DNA of 22,948 nucleotides from positions 1 through 22,948 of the forward strand of contig JANMWN010000343.1 in the NCBI GenBank assembly GCA_031394045.1, written 5' to 3'. The notes beneath the pieces are model-generated. The model ran no database searches. It worked only from the letters and a program-made list of their open reading frames with translations, and was not told the origin of the DNA. Origin of the DNA: JANYIP01 sp031394045. GTDB lineage: Bacteria; Actinomycetota; Actinomycetes; Prado026. Of the stretch, positions 14,650 through 21,657 are shown piece by piece. Both the position numbers and the translations under genes were made by a program. The first letter of the stretch is position 1; each line of letters starts with the position of its first letter.

Positions 14650-15314
14650 CGGCCCTTCGTCGCGGTACGGACGAGCACGAGCGCGCCCTTGGGGCCGGGG
14701 ATGGCGCCCTTGATGAGCAGGAGACCCTGCTCGGCGTCCACGGCGTGCACGAGCAGACTTTGCGTGGTCTGGCGGACGTGGCCCATCCGACCGGCCATCT
14801 TCATCCCCTTGAAGACCCGGCCCGGGGTGGCGCAGGCGCCGATCGAGCCGGGCTTGCGGTGGTTGCGGTGGGCGCCATGCGAGGCGCCGACGCCGTGGAA
14901 GCCGTGCCGCTTCATGACACCGGCGAAGCCCTTGCCGCGGGTCGTGCCGGTGACGTCGACCAGCTGGCCGGCCTCGAAGACGTCCGCGCCGAGCTCCTGG
15001 CCGAGGGTGTAGTCGTCAGCCGCCGCGGTGCGCAGCTCGACGAGGTGGCGGCGGGGGCTGACCCCGGCCTTCTCGAAGTGGCCGGCGAGCGGCTTGTTGA
15101 CCTTGCGCGGATCGATCGCGCCGAACGCAATCTGGACCGACGCATAGCCGTCGTTGGCGGGGGTACGGACCTGGGTCACGACGCAGGGCCCGGCCTTGAC
15201 CACGGTGACGGGGACGAGCTTGTTGTTCTCGTCCCACACCTGGGTCATGCCGAGCTTCTCGCCGAGAAGACCTCTCGTGACGCGCGAGGCGCTGGCTACG
15301 GTGCTTGTGCTCAT
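14646..15314 (-). CDS. rplC: 50S ribosomal protein L3 (uL3)
   Basis: L3 binds 23S rRNA early and reaches the peptidyl transferase centre with an extended loop. The 222-residue protein has GLLGEKLGMTQVWDENNKLV, the loop signature TTRGKGFAGVMKRHGFHG and GASHGAHRNHRKPGSIGACA (together about residues 128-168), and the end PGPKGALVLVRTATKGR. ATG at 15314 is chosen because the N-terminus then matches the family and GAGGGA lies about 10 nt upstream. The open frame continues into rpsJ without homology. The first ten residues are a Ser/Thr-rich extension. Confidence 0.97.
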   Translation of the reverse strand: MSTSTVASASRVTRGLLGEKLGMTQVWDENNKLVPVTVVKAGPCVVTQVRTPANDGYASVQIAFGAIDPRKVNKPLAGHFEKAGVSPRRHLVELRTAAADDYTLGQELGADVFEAGQLVDVTGTTRGKGFAGVMKRHGFHGVGASHGAHRNHRKPGSIGACATPGRVFKGMKMAGRMGHVRQTTQSLLVHAVDAEQGLLLIKGAIPGPKGALVLVRTATKGR

Positions 15315-15328
15315 CGTGAAGTCGTCCC

Positions 15329-15637
15329 TCAGAGCTTGATCTCGATATCGACCCCGGCCGGGAGGTCGAGTCGCATCAGCGAGTCGACCGTCTTGGGCGT
15401 GGGGTCGAGGATGTCGATGAGCCGCTTGTGCGTGCGCATCTCGAAGTGCTCGCGGCTGTCCTTGTACTTGTGCGGCGAGCGGATCACGCAAAAGATGTTC
15501 TTCTCCGTCGGCAGCGGCACCGGGCCGGCAACCTGCGCACCAGTACGCGTCACCGTCTCGACGATCTTGCGCGCCGAGCTGTCGATGACCTCGTGGTCGT
15601 AGGCCTTGAGCCTGATGCGGATCTTCTGTCCCGCCAT
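15329..15637 (-). CDS. rpsJ: 30S ribosomal protein S10 (uS10, NusE)
   Basis: S10 is in the 30S head and, as NusE, pairs with NusB at boxA for antitermination and with NusG to couple transcription and translation. The 102-residue protein begins MAGQKIRIRLKAYDHEVIDS. It contains the NusB/ribosome loop region GAQVAGPVPLPTEKNIFCVI and the signature FEMRTHKRLIDILDPTPKTV. It is the first gene of the supercluster and follows a 250-nt spacer with a leader element shared with rpsL. Its ribosome-binding site is modest: GAAGGA about 12 nt upstream. Confidence 0.98.
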   Translation of the reverse strand: MAGQKIRIRLKAYDHEVIDSSARKIVETVTRTGAQVAGPVPLPTEKNIFCVIRSPHKYKDSREHFEMRTHKRLIDILDPTPKTVDSLMRLDLPAGVDIEIKL

Positions 15638-15689
15638 AGTGGCTTCGGTTCCTTCGCTGTCGTCAAGAAGAGTCTGGGCAGTCTGAGCG

Positions 15690-15715
15690 CCGACCCACGG
15701 GGTCGGGTGTGTCGC
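15690..15715 (-). promoter_or_regulatory. Leader element shared by rpsJ and rpsL (rpsJ copy)
   Basis: Bases 15694-15715 differ at one position from 20291-20312 in the rpsL leader. On the transcribed strand the core reads ACACCCGACCCCGTGGG. CCGACCC at 15690-15696 and GGGTCGG at 15700-15706 pair perfectly around a 3-nt loop. The element ends 56 nt upstream of the rpsJ start codon. It is probably a leader RNA structure or protein-binding site; the ligand is unknown to me. Confidence 0.6.
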
Positions 15716-15786
15716 GGTCCAGCCGTGCGACCGGCACGGAATTCACTGAATCTTGGGGGTGCTGAGGGGTCCTCGCCCGGCCGGGG

Positions 15787-15820
15787 CGGTCGGGCTCCCG
15801 CGAGTGCGGGAGCCCCACCG
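15787..15820 (-). terminator. GC hairpin downstream of tuf, candidate terminator
   Basis: GGGCTCCCG (15792-15800) and CGGGAGCCC (15807-15815) form a perfect 9-bp stem with a 6-nt loop. It extends after one mismatch by CGGT (15787-15790) with ACCG (15817-15820). It begins about 67 nt after the tuf stop. There is no T-tract, which is common in actinobacterial terminators, so it may terminate the str operon or act as an attenuator for the S10 operon. Confidence 0.5.
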
Positions 15821-15887
15821 GCCGAACGGGCAACTTTCCGAGTATGCCGCACGAGGTGCGCCAACCGGAAATCGAGCCTAGGAGCTC

Positions 15888-17081
15888 TCAGACGAGGATC
15901 TTGGTGACCCGGCCGGCGCCAACGGTGCGGCTTCCTTCGCGGATGGCGAAGCGGAGGCCCTCCTCCATGGCGATCGGCTGGATCAGGTCGACCACCATCT
16001 CGGTGTTGTCGCCGGGCATGACCATCTCGACGCCCTCGGGCAGCTTGACGACGCCGGTGACGTCCGTTGTGCGGAAGTAGAACTGCGGACGGTAGTTGTC
16101 GAAGAACGGCGTGTGCCGGCCACCCTCGTCCTTGGACAAGATGTAGACCTGCGCCTCGAAGCCCGTGTGAGGGGTGATCGAGCCGGGTTTGACGACGACC
16201 TGGCCGCGCTCGACGTCCTCGCGCTTGGTGCCACGCAGGAGCAGTCCGACGTTCTCGCCGGCCTGGCCCTCGTCGAGGAGCTTGCGGAACATCTCGACGC
16301 CGGTCACCGTGGTCGTCTGCTTGGTCTCCTTGATGCCGACGATGTCGACCGTCTCGTTGACCTTGACGATGCCACGCTCGATCCGGCCGGTCACGACGGT
16401 GCCGCGGCCGGTGATCGTGAAGACGTCCTCGATGGGCATCAGGAACGGCTTCTCGGTCTCGCGGATCGGGGTCGGGATCGACTCGTCGACGGCGGCCATG
16501 AGCTCCAAGATCGTCGCGCCCCACTTCTCGTCGCCCGAGAGCGCCGGGAAGGCGGCCACCCGGATGACCGGGATGTTGTCGCCGTCGTACTCGTACGCGC
16601 TGAGCAGCTCGCGGACCTCAAGCTCGACCAGCTCGAGGATCTCCTCGTCGTCGACCATGTCGCACTTGTTCAGCGCGACGACGATCGACGGGACGCCCAC
16701 CTGGCGGGCCAGGAGCACATGCTCCTTGGTCTGCGGCATGGGGCCGTCGGTCGCGGCGACGACCAGGATGGCGCCGTCCATCTGCGCCGCACCGGTGATC
16801 ATGTTCTTGATGTAGTCCGCGTGACCAGGACAGTCGACGTGCGCGTAGTGCCGCGCCTCGGTCTGGTACTCGACGTGCGCGATCGAGATGGTGATACCGC
16901 GCTGGCGCTCTTCGGGCGCCTTGTCGATCTGGTCGAACGGTGTGAACGGGTTCACGGTGGGGTACTTGTCGTGCAGCACTTTGGTGATGGCCGCCGTCAG
17001 CGTCGTCTTACCGTGGTCGATGTGACCGATGGTGCCGATGTTGACGTGCGGCTTAGTCCGCTCGAACTTCGCCTTCGCCAC
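15888..17081 (-). CDS. tuf: Translation elongation factor Tu
   Basis: EF-Tu delivers aminoacyl-tRNA to the ribosomal A site as a GTP complex. The 397-residue protein has the P-loop GHIDHGKT (19-26), the switch I end RGITIS, DCPGH (83-87, with the catalytic His), and NKCD (138-141). Domains 2 and 3 contain GRGTVVTGRIERG and GGRHTPFFDNYRPQFYFRTT. The G5 position reads AAF (176-178) where most bacterial EF-Tu have SAL. Start is GTG at 17081 with GGAGGA 6 nt upstream. It is the last gene of the str operon, 110 nt after fusA, and a candidate terminator hairpin follows. Confidence 0.98.
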   Translation of the reverse strand: MAKAKFERTKPHVNIGTIGHIDHGKTTLTAAITKVLHDKYPTVNPFTPFDQIDKAPEERQRGITISIAHVEYQTEARHYAHVDCPGHADYIKNMITGAAQMDGAILVVAATDGPMPQTKEHVLLARQVGVPSIVVALNKCDMVDDEEILELVELEVRELLSAYEYDGDNIPVIRVAAFPALSGDEKWGATILELMAAVDESIPTPIRETEKPFLMPIEDVFTITGRGTVVTGRIERGIVKVNETVDIVGIKETKQTTTVTGVEMFRKLLDEGQAGENVGLLLRGTKREDVERGQVVVKPGSITPHTGFEAQVYILSKDEGGRHTPFFDNYRPQFYFRTTDVTGVVKLPEGVEMVMPGDNTEMVVDLIQPIAMEEGLRFAIREGSRTVGAGRVTKILV

Positions 17082-17191
17082 TGGGGGTCCTCCAAGGTTG
17101 TCGTACGCCGTCTGACGGGGAGTACGGGGTCTATAAGGGTCTACGGGGTGGAACAGGACTGGGCCGAACCAGGACTCGTGGGACGGTGTGG
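17082..17191 (-). other. fusA-tuf spacer with short direct repeats
   Basis: This 110-nt gap is large for the str operon. On the transcribed strand TAGACCC occurs twice 10 nt apart (17137-17143 and 17127-17133), and CCCCGTA occurs twice 19 nt apart. TATAGA (complement at 17130-17135) resembles a -10 hexamer, but nothing like a -35 lies at the right distance. Some actinobacteria have a separate tuf promoter here; this sequence alone does not establish one. Confidence 0.35.
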
Positions 17192-19294
17192 CTACTCGCC
17201 GCGCGCCTTGGCGATGATCTCCAGGGCTACATTCTGCGGGACCTGAGCATAGGAGTCGAACTGCATCGAGTAGCTGGCCCGACCCTGGGTCTTGCTGCGG
17301 AGGTCTCCGACGTAGCCGAACATCTCCGACAGTGGCACGAGAGCCGTGACGATCCGGGTCCCCGCGCGCTCGTCCATGGCCTGGATGTGGCCACGACGGC
17401 TGTTGAGGTCGCCGATGACCTCACCCATGAAGTCCTCGGGTGTGGTGACCTCGACGGCCATCACCGGCTCCATGAGCACCGGGCCCGCCTTGCGAGCCCC
17501 CTCCTTGAACGCCATCGAACCGGCGATCTTGAAGGCGAGCTCTGAGGAGTCGACGTCGTGGTACTGGCCGTCGAGCAGGGTGACCTTGACGCCCACGAGC
17601 GGGTAGCCGGCGATCACGCCGTACTCCATGGCGTCCTGGCAGCCGGCGTCGACCGAGGGGATGTACTCGCGCGGGATGCGGCCGCCGCTGACCTTGTTGA
17701 CGAACTCGTACGGACCGTCCGCGTCCTCGCTGCTGGGCTCGATCGAGATGATCACCCGGGCGTACTGGCCGGAGCCGCCGGTCTGCTTCTTGTGGGTGTA
17801 CTCGACTTTGGGGACGGCCTTGGTGATCGTCTCGCGGTAGGCGACCTGCGGCTTGCCGACGTTCGCGTCGACGCTGAACTCGCGCCGCATCCGCTCGACG
17901 AGCACCTCGAGGTGCAGCTCACCCATGCCGGCGATGATCGTCTGGCCGGTCTCCTCGTCGGTCCGGACCTGGAAGGTCGGGTCCTCCTCGGCGAGCCGCT
18001 GGATCGCGACGCCCAGCCTCTCCTGGTCGCTCTTGGTCTTCGGCTCGATCGCGACGTGGATGACCGGCGCCGGGAAGTCCATCGACTCCAGGATGACCGG
18101 GGCCGCGGAGTCGCTGAGGGTGTCACCGGTGGTGGTGTCCTTCAGACCCATGACGGCCACGATGTGGCCGGCACCGATGCGGTCGATCTCCTCACGCTTG
18201 TTGGCGTGCATCTTGTAGATCTTGCCGATCCGCTCCTTCTTGCCCTTGGTGCTGTTGAGCACGGCGGTGCCGGTCGACAGCGACCCGGAGTAGAGGCGGA
18301 TGTAGGTGAGCTTGCCCAGGTGCGGGTCACTCATGATCTTGAAGGCGAGCGCGGAGAACGGCTCGCTCTCGCTGGGCTGACGGGCGATGACCTCGTCGGA
18401 GTTGCCTACCGCGTGACCCTCGATCGCGTCGACGTCCAGCGGCGACGGGAGGTAGCGGACGACGGCGTCGAGCATGGGCTGGACGCCCTTGTTCTTGAAC
18501 GCCGAGCCGCACAGGACCGGGTTGAGCTTGCCGCCGATGGTGGCCCGCCGGATCGCGGCGATGAGGGCTTCCTCGGTGGGCTCGGTGCCCTCGAGGTAGA
18601 GCTCCATCATCTCGTCGTCGGCCTCGGAGATCGTCTCAAGCAGGCGGTCGCGCCAGTCGCGGGACGCCTCGAGGTGAGTGGCCGGGATGTCCAGGATGTC
18701 GTACATCTCACCCTTGGCCGCCTCGGAGGACCAGATCAGGGCCTTCATCCCGACCAGGTCGATGACACCGGTGAAGTCCCCCTCGGCACCGATCGGGATC
18801 TGCAGGACCAGCGGGGTCGCGTTGAGCCGGGTGACGATCATGTCCACGCAGCGGTGGAACTCCGCGCCGACGCGGTCCAGCTTGTTGACGAAGCAGATCC
18901 GCGGTACGCCGTAGCGGTCCGCCTGGCGCCAGACCGTCTCGGACTGCGGCTCGACCCCGGCCACCCCATCAAAGACGGCGACGGCGCCGTCGAGGACCCG
19001 CAGCGAGCGCTCGACCTCTACGGTGAAGTCGACGTGGCCCGGGGTGTCGATGATGTTGATCGTGTGGCCGTCCCACAAGCACGTGGTGGCCGCGGAGGTG
19101 ATGGTGATGCCGCGCTCCTGCTCCTGCGGCATCCAGTCCATCGTCGCGGCGCCTTCGTGCACCTCGCCGATCTTGTAGTTGATCCCGGTGTAGAACAGGA
19201 TCCGCTCGGTCGTGGTGGTCTTGCCCGCGTCGATATGAGCCATGATCCCGATGTTGCGGACCAGGCCCAGGGCGGCGGCGGTGTCGATGGCCAC
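17192..19294 (-). CDS. fusA: Translation elongation factor G
   Basis: EF-G is the GTPase that drives tRNA-mRNA translocation and, with RRF, ribosome recycling. The 700-residue protein has AHIDAGKT (19-26), RGITITSAAT, DTPGH (83-87), NKLD (137-140) and GSAFKNKG. The domain III segment GMGELHLEVLVERM and the domain IV tip region QYHDVDSSELAFKIAGSMAF follow, and it ends in domain V. GTG at 19294 is chosen because MAIDTAAALGLVRNIGIMAH matches the usual EF-G start length. An in-frame GTG at 19312 would add six residues and has no ribosome-binding site. The gene lies between rpsG and tuf in the str operon. Confidence 0.97.
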   Translation of the reverse strand: MAIDTAAALGLVRNIGIMAHIDAGKTTTTERILFYTGINYKIGEVHEGAATMDWMPQEQERGITITSAATTCLWDGHTINIIDTPGHVDFTVEVERSLRVLDGAVAVFDGVAGVEPQSETVWRQADRYGVPRICFVNKLDRVGAEFHRCVDMIVTRLNATPLVLQIPIGAEGDFTGVIDLVGMKALIWSSEAAKGEMYDILDIPATHLEASRDWRDRLLETISEADDEMMELYLEGTEPTEEALIAAIRRATIGGKLNPVLCGSAFKNKGVQPMLDAVVRYLPSPLDVDAIEGHAVGNSDEVIARQPSESEPFSALAFKIMSDPHLGKLTYIRLYSGSLSTGTAVLNSTKGKKERIGKIYKMHANKREEIDRIGAGHIVAVMGLKDTTTGDTLSDSAAPVILESMDFPAPVIHVAIEPKTKSDQERLGVAIQRLAEEDPTFQVRTDEETGQTIIAGMGELHLEVLVERMRREFSVDANVGKPQVAYRETITKAVPKVEYTHKKQTGGSGQYARVIISIEPSSEDADGPYEFVNKVSGGRIPREYIPSVDAGCQDAMEYGVIAGYPLVGVKVTLLDGQYHDVDSSELAFKIAGSMAFKEGARKAGPVLMEPVMAVEVTTPEDFMGEVIGDLNSRRGHIQAMDERAGTRIVTALVPLSEMFGYVGDLRSKTQGRASYSMQFDSYAQVPQNVALEIIAKARGE

Positions 19295-19355
19295 GGAAGC
19301 GTCTTCTCTCACGATCTTTGGAGCCGGATGGGGCGAATGCTGATCAGGTCCGGTG

Positions 19356-19395
19356 CCGGTGGGCTACCAGCGGCACCGGTGGGCTACCAGCGGTA
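19356..19395. repeat. 20-nt tandem duplication at the 3' end of rpsG
   Basis: The 18-nt string CCGGTGGGCTACCAGCGG occurs at 19356-19373 and again at 19376-19393, a 20-nt period. The copy at 19376-19393 covers the last rpsG codons (Arg-Trp) and the TAG stop. The downstream copy is a non-coding ghost of the same end. It occupies part of the 89-nt rpsG-fusA gap. Confidence 0.85.
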
Positions 19396-19854
19396 GTGGG
19401 CGAAGGCCTTGTTGGACTCGGCCATCTTGTGCATGTCCTCGCGCCGCTTGACGCTGGCCCCCAGGCCGTTCGAGGCGTCCAGGATCTCGTTCATCAGCCG
19501 CTCGGTCATCGTCTTCTCTCGACGCGACCGGGAGTACGCGGTGAGCCAGCGCAGCGCCAGCGTGGTGCTTCGGCCGGGCTTGACCTCGATGGGGACCTGG
19601 TAGGTCGCACCACCGACGCGGCGGCTCTTGACCTCGAGCGTCGGCTTGACGTTGTCGAGCGCGCGCTTGAGCGTGATGACCGGGTCGGAGCTGGTCTTCT
19701 CGCGGCAGCCCTCGAGGGCGCCGTACACGATGCGCTCGGCCGTGGACTTCTTGCCGTCGCGCAGCACCTTGTTGACCAGTGCGGTGACCAGTGGGCTGTT
19801 GTAGACCGGGTCGACGACGACCGGGTGCTTGGGGGCCGGGCCCTTGCGGGGCAT
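19384..19854 (-). CDS. rpsG: 30S ribosomal protein S7 (uS7)
   Basis: S7 nucleates 30S head assembly and lies at the E site; in E. coli it represses the str operon. The 156-residue protein has the standard length, starting MPRKGPAPKHPVVVDPVYNS. It contains VNKVLRDGKKSTAERIVYGA, the beta-hairpin RRVGGATYQVPIEVKPGR and the end KMAESNKAFAHYRW. The ATG shares one base with the rpsL stop (TAATG at 19852-19856), indicating S12-S7 coupling. The sequence just after its stop is a tandem copy of its own 3' end. Confidence 0.98.
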   Translation of the reverse strand: MPRKGPAPKHPVVVDPVYNSPLVTALVNKVLRDGKKSTAERIVYGALEGCREKTSSDPVITLKRALDNVKPTLEVKSRRVGGATYQVPIEVKPGRSTTLALRWLTAYSRSRREKTMTERLMNEILDASNGLGASVKRREDMHKMAESNKAFAHYRW

Positions 19855-20228
19855 TAGCTCTTCTCCTTCTTGGCGCCGTAGCGGCTGCGCGCCTGCTTAC
19901 GGTTCTTGACGCCCTGCGTGTCGAGCGCGCCACGGATGATCTTGTAGCGCACGCCAGGCAGGTCCTTGACCCGGCCACCACGCACGAGCACGATCGAGTG
20001 CTCCTGCAGGTTGTGGCCGACGCCGGGGATGTAGGCCGTGACCTCGATGCCGCTGGTGAGCCGGACACGTGCCACCTTGCGAAGCGCCGAGTTCGGCTTC
20101 TTCGGGGTGGTCGTGTAGACGCGGGTGCAGACGCCGCGACGCTGGGGGCTCCCCTTGAGTGCGGGAGTCTTGGTCTTGCTGACCTTGTCCTCCCGGCCCT
20201 TGCGGACCAGCTGCTGGATCGTGGGCAC
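19854..20228 (-). CDS. rpsL: 30S ribosomal protein S12 (uS12)
   Basis: S12 is at the decoding centre and controls accuracy; it is the streptomycin resistance target. The 124-residue protein has MPTIQQLVRKGREDKVSKTK, TTTPKKPNSALRKVARVRLT and GGRVKDLPGVRYKIIRG. Lys43 and Lys88 are the sensitive-type residues, and Asp89 is the usual methylthiolation site. The start is GTG at 20228 with GGAG 5 nt upstream; no ATG gives the family N-terminus. It is the first gene of the str operon, behind a strong promoter and a structured leader. Confidence 0.98.
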   Translation of the reverse strand: MPTIQQLVRKGREDKVSKTKTPALKGSPQRRGVCTRVYTTTPKKPNSALRKVARVRLTSGIEVTAYIPGVGHNLQEHSIVLVRGGRVKDLPGVRYKIIRGALDTQGVKNRKQARSRYGAKKEKS

Positions 20229-20257
20229 TACGTCTCCGTAACTTTGTGTCAGATGAT

Positions 20258-20272
20258 CACTGAAGTTCAGTG
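20258..20272 (-). other. Palindrome in the rpsL leader
   Basis: CACTGAA (20258-20264) and TTCAGTG (20266-20272) form a 15-nt palindrome with one central base. As RNA it would fold into a 6-bp stem with a 3-nt loop. It lies 30 nt upstream of the rpsL start, between the shared leader element and the ribosome-binding site. It could be an operator or an RNA stem; no known binding factor is assigned. Confidence 0.5.
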
Positions 20273-20284
20273 GCTGGAACTCGT

Positions 20285-20312
20285 GCCCGCCCCACGGGGT
20301 CGGGCGTGTCGC
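20285..20312 (-). promoter_or_regulatory. Leader element shared by rpsL and rpsJ (rpsL copy)
   Basis: Bases 20291-20312 match 15694-15715 in 21 of 22 positions. The surrounding sequence can fold as CCC (20291-20293) with GGG (20297-20299), a mismatch, and then a further 5 bp using 20285-20289 and 20301-20305. The element ends 62 nt upstream of the rpsL GTG and lies about 40 nt downstream of the predicted transcription start, so it should be in the 5' untranslated RNA. Confidence 0.6.
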
Positions 20313-20358
20313 CAAGGGCGCACACAAGAACCCGGGTGATACCCAGGCACAAGGGGAG

Positions 20359-20387
20359 AGCGTACCTAGGCGCTGCGAGGAGGTCAA
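20359..20387 (-). promoter_or_regulatory. sigmaA-type promoter of the str operon (rpsL)
   Basis: On the minus strand TTGACC (complement at 20382-20387) and TACGCT (complement at 20359-20364) are separated by exactly 17 nt. This fits an actinobacterial housekeeping promoter (TTGACN, TANNNT). Transcription would start near 20352, giving a leader of roughly 120 nt before rpsL. It lies about 100 nt after the rpoC stop. Confidence 0.75.
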
Positions 20388-20408
20388 AAGCAATGCGGCG
20401 CTGCGGCC

Positions 20409-20434
20409 GTCCGGGCCACCGGAGCGACCCGGAC
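20409..20434 (-). terminator. Hairpin after rpoC, candidate terminator
   Basis: GTCCGGG (20409-20415) and CCCGGAC (20428-20434) form a perfect 7-bp stem with a 12-nt loop. It begins about 53 nt downstream of the rpoC stop and ends before the rpsL promoter. No T-tract is adjacent; a TTTT run comes about 20 nt later and overlaps the -35 region. The position suits an rpoBC terminator, but the structure is modest. Confidence 0.4.
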
Positions 20435-20487
20435 AACTGCAGCGATAGAGCGGGTGGAGCAGGTAGGGCTGGCAGCGCAGGCCCGAG

Positions 20488-21600
20488 CTAGGCGCGGAAG
20501 TCGAAGTCGAAGTCCTCGAGCGGGATCGCGGCACCGGAGCCGGTCCCGCTGAACGGGGTGTAGTCGACATCGTCGTAGGCGGCCATCGAGTACATGGCCG
20601 ACTTCGCTTCCTCGGTGGGCTCGACCCTGACGTTGCGGTAGCGGGCCAGGCCCGTACCCGCCGGGATGAGCTTGCCGATGATCACGTTCTCCTTCAGGCC
20701 GAGCAGCGGGTCCGACTTGGCATGGATCGCCGCGTCGGTGAGCACGCGGGTGGTCTCCTGGAAGGAGGCCGCTGAAAGCCACGACTCGGTCGCGAGCGAG
20801 GCCTTGGTGATCCCCATGAGCTCGGGCCGGCCGGAGGCGGGTGCGCCGCCCTCGGACACGATCCGCCGGTTGTCGTCCTCGAACCGGGTCCGCTCGACCA
20901 GCTCGCCCGGGAGCATCTCGGAGTCAGCCGACTCGATGATGGTCACCCGCTTAAGCATCTGCCGGACGATGACCTCGATGTGCTTGTCGTGGATCGACAC
21001 ACCCTGCGAGCGGTAGACCTCCTGCACCTGGTCGGTGAGGTAGCGCTGCACCGCGCGCGGGCCGAGGATCCGCAGCACCTGCTTGGGGTCGACCGCGCCG
21101 GCCACGAGCTGCTGCCCGACTGCCACGGAGTCACCGTCGGCCACCAGGAGCCGCAGCCGCCGGGAGATCGGGTAGGCGAGCTCCTCGGAGCCATCGTCGG
21201 GGACCACGACGAGCTTGCGCAGCTTGTCGGTGTCCTCGATCCGGATCCGTCCGGCCGCCTCGCTGATCGGGGCCACGCCCTTGGGCGTACGGGCCTCGAA
21301 CAGCTCGACCACCCGGGGCAGACCGTGCGTGATGTCCTCGCCGGCGACTCCGCCGGTGTGGAAGGTACGCATGGTGAGCTGGGTGCCGGGCTCGCCGATC
21401 GACTGGGCCGCGATGATGCCGACAGCCTCGCCGACGTCGACGAGCTTGCCGGTGGCCAGCGAGCGGCCGTAGCACAGCGCGCAGGTCCCGACCTTGCTCT
21501 CGCAGGTCAGGACGCTACGGACCTTGGCCTCGACGACCCCGGCGGCCACGAGCTGGTCGACGACCAGCATGGTCACGTCGGAGCCAGCCGCGACGACCAC
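20488..21600 (-). CDS. rpoC: RNA polymerase beta' subunit, C-terminal part after the in-frame TAG
   Basis: This is the continuation of the rpoC frame seen at 21658-22948; both segments share one frame. Homologous sequence resumes at 21657, directly after the TAG (VEASVYARTLASDAVVDG). The first in-frame start codon is GTG at 21600, which has no ribosome-binding site. It contains the last three ligands of the second zinc site (C at 21502-21504, 21481-21483 and 21472-21474, in CESKVGTCALC). The trigger-loop region follows (GIIAAQSIGEPGTQLTMRTF), then the conserved C-terminal GRPELMGITKASLATESWLS and LLGLKENVIIGKLIPAGTG, ending DFDFDFRA. It is either the second half of one protein (base error or readthrough) or a separate remnant. 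Confidence 0.85.
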   Translation of the reverse strand: MVVAAGSDVTMLVVDQLVAAGVVEAKVRSVLTCESKVGTCALCYGRSLATGKLVDVGEAVGIIAAQSIGEPGTQLTMRTFHTGGVAGEDITHGLPRVVELFEARTPKGVAPISEAAGRIRIEDTDKLRKLVVVPDDGSEELAYPISRRLRLLVADGDSVAVGQQLVAGAVDPKQVLRILGPRAVQRYLTDQVQEVYRSQGVSIHDKHIEVIVRQMLKRVTIIESADSEMLPGELVERTRFEDDNRRIVSEGGAPASGRPELMGITKASLATESWLSAASFQETTRVLTDAAIHAKSDPLLGLKENVIIGKLIPAGTGLARYRNVRVEPTEEAKSAMYSMAAYDDVDYTPFSGTGSGAAIPLEDFDFDFRA

Positions 21601-21657
21601 CTTGCCGTCGACGACCGCGTCCGAGGCGAGGGTACGGGCGTAGACGCTCGCCTCGAC

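Larger units (their letters stand above)
15638..15887 (-). promoter_or_regulatory. tuf-rpsJ spacer: candidate promoter and S10-operon leader
   Basis: This 250-nt gap separates the str operon from the S10-spc-alpha supercluster and is the most likely place for its promoter. A -10-like CATACT (complement at 15841-15846) has only a poor -35 candidate, so the promoter is not secure. If it is used, the GC hairpin at 15787-15820 would be in the transcribed leader rather than simply a tuf terminator. Nearer the gene, 15694-15715 matches an element in the rpsL leader in 21 of 22 bases and forms the 3' part of a 7-bp hairpin (15690-15706). A small ATTCA-type palindrome lies at 15741-15751. Confidence 0.5.

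Noticed and set aside
17130..17158. A separate tuf promoter with TATAGA as the -10
   Set aside because: No -35-like hexamer occurs 16-19 nt upstream, so a promoter cannot be claimed from sequence alone. The gap is described only as a spacer with repeats.
17558..19396. A 612-codon open frame on the plus strand opposite fusA
   Set aside because: It is antisense to the full-length, highly conserved EF-G, and its composition mirrors the complement of GC-rich codons. No motif or ribosome-binding site supports it.
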